In this document: piece after piece, positions 4,004 to 8,457 of the stretch
Layout of the letters: every line of letters starts with the position of its first letter
How positions within the stretch are numbered: the first letter of the stretch is position 1
NCBI GenBank assembly: GCA_003523225.1
Contig: DPGK01000023.1
Span: forward strand, 1-8,457
Length of the DNA stretch: 8,457 nt
Direction of reading: 5' to 3'
Origin: Clostridiales bacterium
GTDB taxonomy: Bacteria > Bacillota > Clostridia > Oscillospirales > CAG-272
Notes under the pieces: generated by a model
Seen by the model: only the letters and a program-made list of their open reading frames with translations
Told to the model about the DNA's origin: nothing
The model's database searches: none
Program-made: the position numbers and the translations under genes

Positions 4004-5221
4004 ATGAAAAAAGAAGATATAAAAAAAGTAGTGCTTGCCTACTCAGGCGGACTTGACACCTCGATAATCATCCCGTGGCTCAAGGAAAACTACAACAACT
4101 GCGAGGTCGTTGCGGTGTCCGGTAACGTCGGTCAGAGCGACGAGCTTGAAGGACTTGAGGAAAAAGCGCTGGCGACCGGAGCATCAAAGCTCTACGTCCT
4201 TGACCTTACCGACGAGTACGTTGACGACTTCATCATTCCCACCATGAAGGCGGGGGCGGTATACGAGGAATATCTGCTCGGCACGAGCCACGCGCGCCCC
4301 TGCATTGCCAAGCACCTTGTCGAGATAGCCAAAAAAGAGGGCGCCGACGCTATTGCTCACGGCTGCACCGGCAAAGGAAACGATCAGGTCCGTTTTGAGC
4401 TTGCCATAAAGCACTTCGCACCCGAAATGCCCATAATCGCTCCCTGGCGCGAGTGGAGCATCAAGTCCCGCGAGGAGGAGATCGACTACGCCGAGGCGCA
4501 AAATGTGCCGCTGAAGATCAACCGCGAGACAAACTACTCAAAGGACAAAAACCTCTGGCACCTTTCGCACGAGGGTCTTGACCTTGAAGATCCCGGCAAC
4601 GAGCCGCAGTACGAAAAACCCGGCTTTCTTGAAATGGGCGTTTCCCCCATCGACGCCCCCGACAAGCCCACATATATCACGCTGGAATTTGAAAAAGGCG
4701 TTCCGGTAGCGCTTGACGGCAACAAGATGAGCGCCAAGGAGATAATCCTGAAGCTCAACGAGCTGGGCGGAGCCAACGGCATCGGTCTGCTCGACATTGT
4801 GGAAAACCGTCTTGTCGGCATGAAGTGCCGCGGCGTTTACGAGACCCCCGGCGGAACCATTCTTTACAAGGCTCACAGCGTGCTTGAGACGCTCTGCCTT
4901 GACAAAATGACGATGCACGAAAAACAGCGTCTGTCGGTAACCTATGCCGAGCTGGTCTACAACGGTCAGTGGTTCACACCCCTGCGCGAGGCGCTTGCCG
5001 CCTTTGTTGACAAGACTCAGGAGCGCGTCACCGGCAAGGTGCGCCTCAAGCTCTACAAGGGCAACATCATAAACGCCGGCGTGTGGAGTCCCCTCTCCCT
5101 TTACAGCGAGGAGATAGCCACCTTCGGTGAGAGCGATTACAACCAGAAGGACGCCGAGGGCTTTATCAACCTGTTCGGTCTGCCCATCAAGGTTCAGGCG
5201 CTCGCCGACGGCAAAAAATAA
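4004..5221 (+). CDS. argG: Argininosuccinate synthase
   Basis: ArgG joins citrulline and aspartate using ATP, giving argininosuccinate, AMP and PPi, the penultimate step of arginine synthesis in the cytoplasm. At 405 residues it has the usual length of the short ArgG type (about 400). The N-terminal ATP-pyrophosphatase loop AYSGGLDTS is at 12-20. The conserved [19 protein letters not shown] segment (94-112), [15 protein letters not shown] (118-132) and APWREW (146-151), which shape the citrulline, aspartate and ATP sites, are intact. The C-terminal multimerisation region includes [11 protein letters not shown] (281-291) and [10 protein letters not shown] (359-368). The start at 4004 has GGAGG 6 bases upstream. 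It is first in an operon with argH, which starts 22 bases after its stop, under a strong promoter with an ARG box. No missing residues or frame breaks are seen. Confidence 0.98.
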   Translation: MKKEDIKKVVLAYSGGLDTSIIIPWLKENYNNCEVVAVSGNVGQSDELEGLEEKALATGASKLYVLDLTDEYVDDFIIPTMKAGAVYEEYLLGTSHARPCIAKHLVEIAKKEGADAIAHGCTGKGNDQVRFELAIKHFAPEMPIIAPWREWSIKSREEEIDYAEAQNVPLKINRETNYSKDKNLWHLSHEGLDLEDPGNEPQYEKPGFLEMGVSPIDAPDKPTYITLEFEKGVPVALDGNKMSAKEIILKLNELGGANGIGLLDIVENRLVGMKCRGVYETPGGTILYKAHSVLETLCLDKMTMHEKQRLSVTYAELVYNGQWFTPLREALAAFVDKTQERVTGKVRLKLYKGNIINAGVWSPLSLYSEEIATFGESDYNQKDAEGFINLFGLPIKVQALADGKK

Positions 5222-5243
5222 TATTTCGGAGAAAAAACTATCC

Positions 5244-6632
5244 ATGAGCAAGCTGTGGGCGGGCAGGACCGCCGGAAAAACCGACCCGGCAGCGGACGAT
5301 TTCAACTCCTCGATCCGCTTTGACAGCAAAATGTACCGTCAGGACATACGCGGCAGCATGGCGCACGCCGCCATGCTGGGCGCGCAGGGCATTATATCGG
5401 GAGAGGACGCCGACGCTATCATCGCCGGACTTGAGGGCATACTTTCCGACCTTGACTCGGGAAAGCTTGATTTTGACCCGGGATGCGAGGACATTCATAT
5501 GTTCGTCGAGCAGGTGCTGACCGAAAGACTGGGCGACGCGGGCAAAAAACTGCACACGGCGCGCAGCCGCAACGATCAGGTGGCGCTTGACATCCGTATG
5601 TATCTGAGGGATGAATGCCACGACATCACCGCGCTCGTGCATGAGCTTATTTCGGCGCTGACCGACCGCGCCGAGGAGCACCGGGCGACCATAATGCCGG
5701 GGTACACACACATGCAGCGGGCTCAGCCCATCACCTTCGGGCATCACCTTATGGCTTACTCGATGATGCTGCTGAGGGATCTCGGCAGGCTCGGCGACTG
5801 TGTCAGCCGCATGAATATCTCACCGATAGGCTGCTGTGCACTTGCCGGAACGACATACAACACCGACCGCCGCGCCGAGGCGAAGGCGCTCGGCTTTGAC
5901 GGGATCACGCTGAACAGCCTTGACGGAGTATCCGACCGCGATTTCTGCGTCGAGCTTATGAGCGCACTCTCGCTTGTCATGATGCACCTTTCCCGCCTGT
6001 CTGAGGAGCTGGTGCTTTGGTCAAGCTGGGAATTCGGCTTTATCGAGCTTTCCGACGCCTATACTACCGGCTCGTCGATAATGCCGCAGAAGAAAAACCC
6101 CGACATGGCAGAGCTTATCCGCGGCAAGACCGGACGGGTGTACGGAGACCTTATGGCACTGCTCGTCACCCTCAAAGGTCTGCCTCTTGCCTACAACAAG
6201 GACATGCAGGAGGATAAGGAAAGCGTTTTTGACGCGGTGGAGACGACAAAAGCCTGTATTTCGGTCATGACTCCGATGATATCGGGCATGAAGGTGCGCG
6301 CGGAAAACATGAAGCGCGCCGCGCAGGGCGGCTTTATCAACGCCACCGACCTTGCCGACTATCTGGTAAAGAAGGGACTGCCCTTCCGCGCCGCCTACAA
6401 GCTATCGGGCGAGCTTGTTGCCCGCTGCATAAAGGACAAAACGGTGCTTGAGGAGCTGCCGCTGGAGGTCTACCGCGAATACAGCTCGCTGTTTGACGAG
6501 TCTCTTTATGCCGAGATAGACCTCGACGCCTGCGTGGCGAAGCGTATATCGGAGGGCGGAACCTCCCCGGATTCGGTCGCGGCGCAGATAAAGTACGTGC
6601 GCGGACAGCTTGCGGAGAGCTCCGGCATCTGA
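5244..6632 (+). CDS. argH: Argininosuccinate lyase
   Basis: ArgH splits argininosuccinate into arginine and fumarate, the final step of the pathway; it belongs to the fumarase/aspartase superfamily and works as a homotetramer. At 462 residues it matches the family. It opens with the typical MSKLWAGR. HTARSRNDQVALDIRMYLR is at 104-122. GYTHMQRAQPITFGHH (153-168) carries the conserved H156. The superfamily signature GSSIMPQKKNPD (276-287) carries the catalytic-loop serine (S277 by comparison with duck crystallin S283) and K283/N285. ATG 5244 is chosen because MSKLW is the family N-terminus. The frame stays open upstream into argG, but that extension is out of frame with argG and lacks family similarity. 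A CGGAG ribosome site lies 12 bases upstream, slightly far. It is translated from the argG transcript, and a terminator follows 28 bases after the stop. Confidence 0.98.
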   Translation: MSKLWAGRTAGKTDPAADDFNSSIRFDSKMYRQDIRGSMAHAAMLGAQGIISGEDADAIIAGLEGILSDLDSGKLDFDPGCEDIHMFVEQVLTERLGDAGKKLHTARSRNDQVALDIRMYLRDECHDITALVHELISALTDRAEEHRATIMPGYTHMQRAQPITFGHHLMAYSMMLLRDLGRLGDCVSRMNISPIGCCALAGTTYNTDRRAEAKALGFDGITLNSLDGVSDRDFCVELMSALSLVMMHLSRLSEELVLWSSWEFGFIELSDAYTTGSSIMPQKKNPDMAELIRGKTGRVYGDLMALLVTLKGLPLAYNKDMQEDKESVFDAVETTKACISVMTPMISGMKVRAENMKRAAQGGFINATDLADYLVKKGLPFRAAYKLSGELVARCIKDKTVLEELPLEVYREYSSLFDESLYAEIDLDACVAKRISEGGTSPDSVAAQIKYVRGQLAESSGI

Positions 6633-6660
6633 AAAACAACCGCCTGAGTGCGGAATATAT

Positions 6661-6721
6661 AAAAAGCGCACAGCGCGACACCGGGTTCAGCCGACGCCGG
6701 GGAAAGAGCTGTGCGCTTTTT
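6661..6721 (+). terminator. Terminator of the argGH operon
   Basis: A perfect 14-bp stem AAAAAGCGCACAGC (6661-6674) with GCTGTGCGCTTTTT (6708-6721) ends in a T-run. The 33-nt loop is unusually long and can itself pair CCGG (6681-6684) with CCGG (6697-6700). Confidence 0.82.
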
Positions 6722-6771
6722 CTTTTGTTACATTCTTTTTCGTTTTTTTCAGGATATTTTCACGCCTGCGG

Positions 6772-6800
6772 TTGAACTGAGGCGGAAAATGTGATATACT
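6772..6800 (+). promoter_or_regulatory. Promoter of the carboxypeptidase gene
   Basis: -35 TTGAAC (6772-6777), a 17-base spacer and -10 TATACT (6795-6800). The leader is about 65 bases. A small hairpin CGTCC-GACC-GGACG (6839-6852) sits just before the ribosome site AAAAAGG (6854-6860). Confidence 0.75.
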
Positions 6801-6869
6801 ACTTTCACACGTGACTCCGCACCCGAAAACTCAAAAAACGTCCGACCGGACGCAAAAAGGTATACAGAA

Positions 6870-7946
6870 ATGAAAAAAGACCGGATATATCTGAATTTAT
6901 ATAAAAAAATCTTTGCCGCAGTGGCATTGGCAGCCCTGCTGCTTTCCGCCCTTGCCTCCTGCAAGCCGGGGGATGGAGCTTCAACCTCAAGCCCCGACAC
7001 TTCCGCGCCGTTGAGTCCCGCCACCTCGGACAGCGCAAGCGTCGCGGACACGACCGGAACACCCTCGACCGGAACGCCCTCCACCGGGGCATCCTCCGGC
7101 ACGGAAAGCACCACCGCCCCCGAGCTGCCCTCCCTCAGCATACCCGACGGTGCGATCGACGCCGCTCAGGCGATAATTTACGACGTAACGTCGCGCCGCG
7201 TGCTTTATTCCCGCAATCAGGTCATAGACGGCAAAACGTATCCCGCAAGCACCACCAAGCTGTTTACCTCATGGCTGGCACTGCAATATCTTTCACCCGA
7301 TGAGGTCGTCACCGCAGGGGACGAGCTGTCGCTTCTGGCGTCCGACGCCTCAATAGCATACATAAAGCGCGGGCACAAGCTGACCGCCTCGATGCTGGTC
7401 GAAGCAATGATGCTCCCAAGCGGTGGGGACGCGGCTTACGTCATCGCGGCGGCGGCAGGGAAGAAAATATACGGCAGCGACTCAGTTTCCGCCGAAACTG
7501 CGGTAAAAGCCTTTGTAAACGAGATGAACCGCCGCCTTGCCGCGCTTGGATTTTCCGGGACTCATTTTACAAACCCCGACGGATATCACGATCCCGACCA
7601 TTACACCACGCTTGAGGACATGGCGGGAATTGCCGCGCTGGCGCTTGAAAACAGCACGATAATGAAATATACCACTCTGCCCTCCGACCGGGTGATCTAC
7701 GCCAGCGGTCAGACCAACAGCTGGACAAACACCAACGAGCTGATACAGCCCGAGTCGCTCTATTACTGCGCCGACGCAATCGGACTCAAGACCGGCTCGA
7801 CCGACGAAGCCGGCTACTGCGTAATGACCGCTACAAAAGGGCAGGACGGCAGATATTACATTATCGGCGTTTTCGGGGCAACCACATCGTTTTCACGCTT
7901 CACCGACGCCGCCGTGCTTATCGGATACGTCCTGGGCAAAAGATAA
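6870..7946 (+). CDS. Lipoprotein D-alanyl-D-alanine carboxypeptidase (peptidase S11)
   Basis: A low-molecular-weight penicillin-binding protein expected to remove the terminal D-alanine of peptidoglycan stem peptides on the outer face of the membrane. 358 residues. The signal peptide ends in lipobox LASC (28-31), followed by a Ser/Thr/Pro-rich linker (about 37-90) with a short TPSTG repeat, then the catalytic domain (about 97-355). The SxxK motif is STTK (127-130) in YPASTTKLFT; the KTG motif is 307-309 in GLKTGSTDEAGYC. The SxN motif reads S-G-G (184-186) in MLPSGGDAAY where S-G-N is usual, which could alter activity. FTNPDGYHDPDHYTT (233-247) is typical of S11. It lacks the C-terminal PBP5-type beta domain and amphipathic anchor; membrane attachment by the N-terminal lipid would replace these. 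ATG 6870 has AAGG 9 bases upstream. It has its own promoter. A DacF-like protein is the closest description; the exact subfamily is unsure. Confidence 0.9.
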   Translation: MKKDRIYLNLYKKIFAAVALAALLLSALASCKPGDGASTSSPDTSAPLSPATSDSASVADTTGTPSTGTPSTGASSGTESTTAPELPSLSIPDGAIDAAQAIIYDVTSRRVLYSRNQVIDGKTYPASTTKLFTSWLALQYLSPDEVVTAGDELSLLASDASIAYIKRGHKLTASMLVEAMMLPSGGDAAYVIAAAAGKKIYGSDSVSAETAVKAFVNEMNRRLAALGFSGTHFTNPDGYHDPDHYTTLEDMAGIAALALENSTIMKYTTLPSDRVIYASGQTNSWTNTNELIQPESLYYCADAIGLKTGSTDEAGYCVMTATKGQDGRYYIIGVFGATTSFSRFTDAAVLIGYVLGKR

Positions 7947-8029
7947 CACCGTATAGACGGCAAACAGCCCAGTCGCACTCCGAAAAGCTCAATCAATGCA
8001 CACTGCTCAGCTGTTTACATAAGATATAG

Positions 8030-8070
8030 TCAAGATCCGGCAGAGATACAATGTCTCTGCCGGATCTTGA
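8030..8070. repeat. Perfect 17-bp hairpin
   Basis: TCAAGATCCGGCAGAGA (8030-8046) and TCTCTGCCGGATCTTGA (8054-8070) are exactly complementary around the 7-nt loop TACAATG. There is no T-run on either side, so a standard intrinsic terminator is not supported. It might protect or end the carboxypeptidase mRNA, which stops about 85 bases upstream. Confidence 0.8.
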
Positions 8071-8202
8071 GCAATATCGAACCAACTCAGAACGCACCTT
8101 TGTGAGTGGCGGAAAGCAACTGCGCAACCAGCCTCCCTGACTGAGTGAGCCTGAAAATGCGTTCATATATCTTTATAAACACTGGTTTTGACGGATAACA
8201 AT

Positions 8203-8250
8203 CCCTCAGTCAGCTGCGCTGACAGCTCCCTTTACACAAGGGAGCCTTGG
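8203..8250 (+). repeat. Double-hairpin intergenic repeat, copy 1
   Basis: The unit starts CCCTCAGTCA and forms two successive hairpins: GTCAGC-TGC-GCTGAC (8209-8223) and GCTCCCTT-TACAC-AAGGGAGC (8225-8245). Sequences of this pattern recur between genes in gut Clostridia genomes as I recall. It is inverted relative to copy 2. Confidence 0.7.
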
Positions 8251-8334
8251 TTTGCGGTAGACTGTAAGTGAAAGCAATGTATCGTTAAAGCACTCATAGT
8301 CGAAAGTGTTTTTCGTCCACAATTAAACTATCGA

Positions 8335-8381
8335 AAAGCCTCCCTCTTGAGGGAGGTGTACGCGCAGCGTGACGGAGGGAG
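8335..8381 (-). repeat. Double-hairpin intergenic repeat, copy 2 (inverted)
   Basis: Read on the minus strand it runs CTCCCTCCGTCACGCTGCGC and on to the CCTCCCTC / GAGGGAGG hairpin (8339-8356, TT loop), aligning with copy 1 apart from a few substitutions and small gaps in the loops. Together the two copies enclose about 85 bases (8251-8334) without a gene, like terminal repeats of a small non-coding element. Confidence 0.7.
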
Positions 8382-8457
8382 TTTGCGACATTTTGAAATC
8401 AAATCAAACTTTGCCGCACACGCGCACTTCATAAGTCGCCTGCCGCGACAGTTTCCT

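Larger units (their letters stand above)
7947..8457. other. Gene-free region with hairpin repeats
   Basis: About 510 bases follow the carboxypeptidase stop without a supportable gene on either strand. The content is a perfect hairpin (8030-8070) and two inverted copies of a double-hairpin repeat (8203-8250 and 8335-8381). A short degenerate relative of that repeat may lie at 8131-8148. No T-tailed terminator for the carboxypeptidase gene is evident. Confidence 0.6.

Noticed and set aside
5127..5243. Upstream extension of argH overlapping argG
   Set aside because: The extension peptide is argG sequence in another frame; the family start MSKLW is at 5244.
4538..5329. 263-codon minus-strand frame across argG/argH
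   Set aside because: It is a GC-rich antisense shadow of argG; the plus strand encodes a complete conserved enzyme.
8203..8381. CRISPR-like array
   Set aside because: Only two copies, in inverted orientation and imperfect, without regular spacers.

Overview
The window looks like a chromosomal segment of a Gram-positive Clostridia-type bacterium, probably a gut-associated Oscillospiraceae/Ruminococcaceae relative. This is inferred from consensus sigma-A promoters, strong GGAGG ribosome sites, Firmicutes-type tRNAs with encoded CCA, a WYL-regulator remnant and an IS30-type transposase fragment that both resemble families I know from gut Clostridia, and CCCTC-hairpin intergenic repeats at the right edge. 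No species is claimed.

Left third (1-2870), AT-rich and eroded. It opens with the 3' part of tRNA-Ser(GCT) and its terminator. Next is an intact promoter and ribosome site driving a broken WYL-family regulator gene, then a YwaF/TMEM164-like seven-helix membrane protein whose 3' end runs into what may be an insertion-sequence end. A strong terminator follows, then a tRNA-Arg(ACG) gene on the minus strand with its own promoter and terminator. After that comes a 579-bp deletion derivative of an IS30-family element with perfect 28-bp terminal inverted repeats. Its unusual feature is six copies of a 19-bp motif arranged as three inverted pairs.

Middle and right (2900-7946), GC-richer housekeeping DNA, all on the plus strand. 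A consensus promoter drives an unrecognised lipoprotein gene with its own terminator. Then comes the argG-argH operon, the last two steps of arginine synthesis (citrulline + aspartate to argininosuccinate, then to arginine + fumarate). Its promoter carries a perfect-core ARG box across the -10 element and a second, weaker box upstream, so repression by ArgR/AhrC is predicted. After the operon terminator, a separate promoter drives a lipoprotein D-alanyl-D-alanine carboxypeptidase (peptidase S11) with an altered SxN motif (S-G-G).

Right edge (7947-8457): no gene seen. It holds a perfect 17-bp-stem hairpin and two inverted copies of a double-hairpin repeat that together look like a small non-coding mobile or dispersed element.

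No complete novel multi-gene system is evident. The most unusual structure is the internally palindromic IS30 derivative. The next best leads are the altered carboxypeptidase motif, the AT-rich block bounded by a shared 18-bp motif, and a lysine-rich reading frame with an A-AAA-AAG slippery site.
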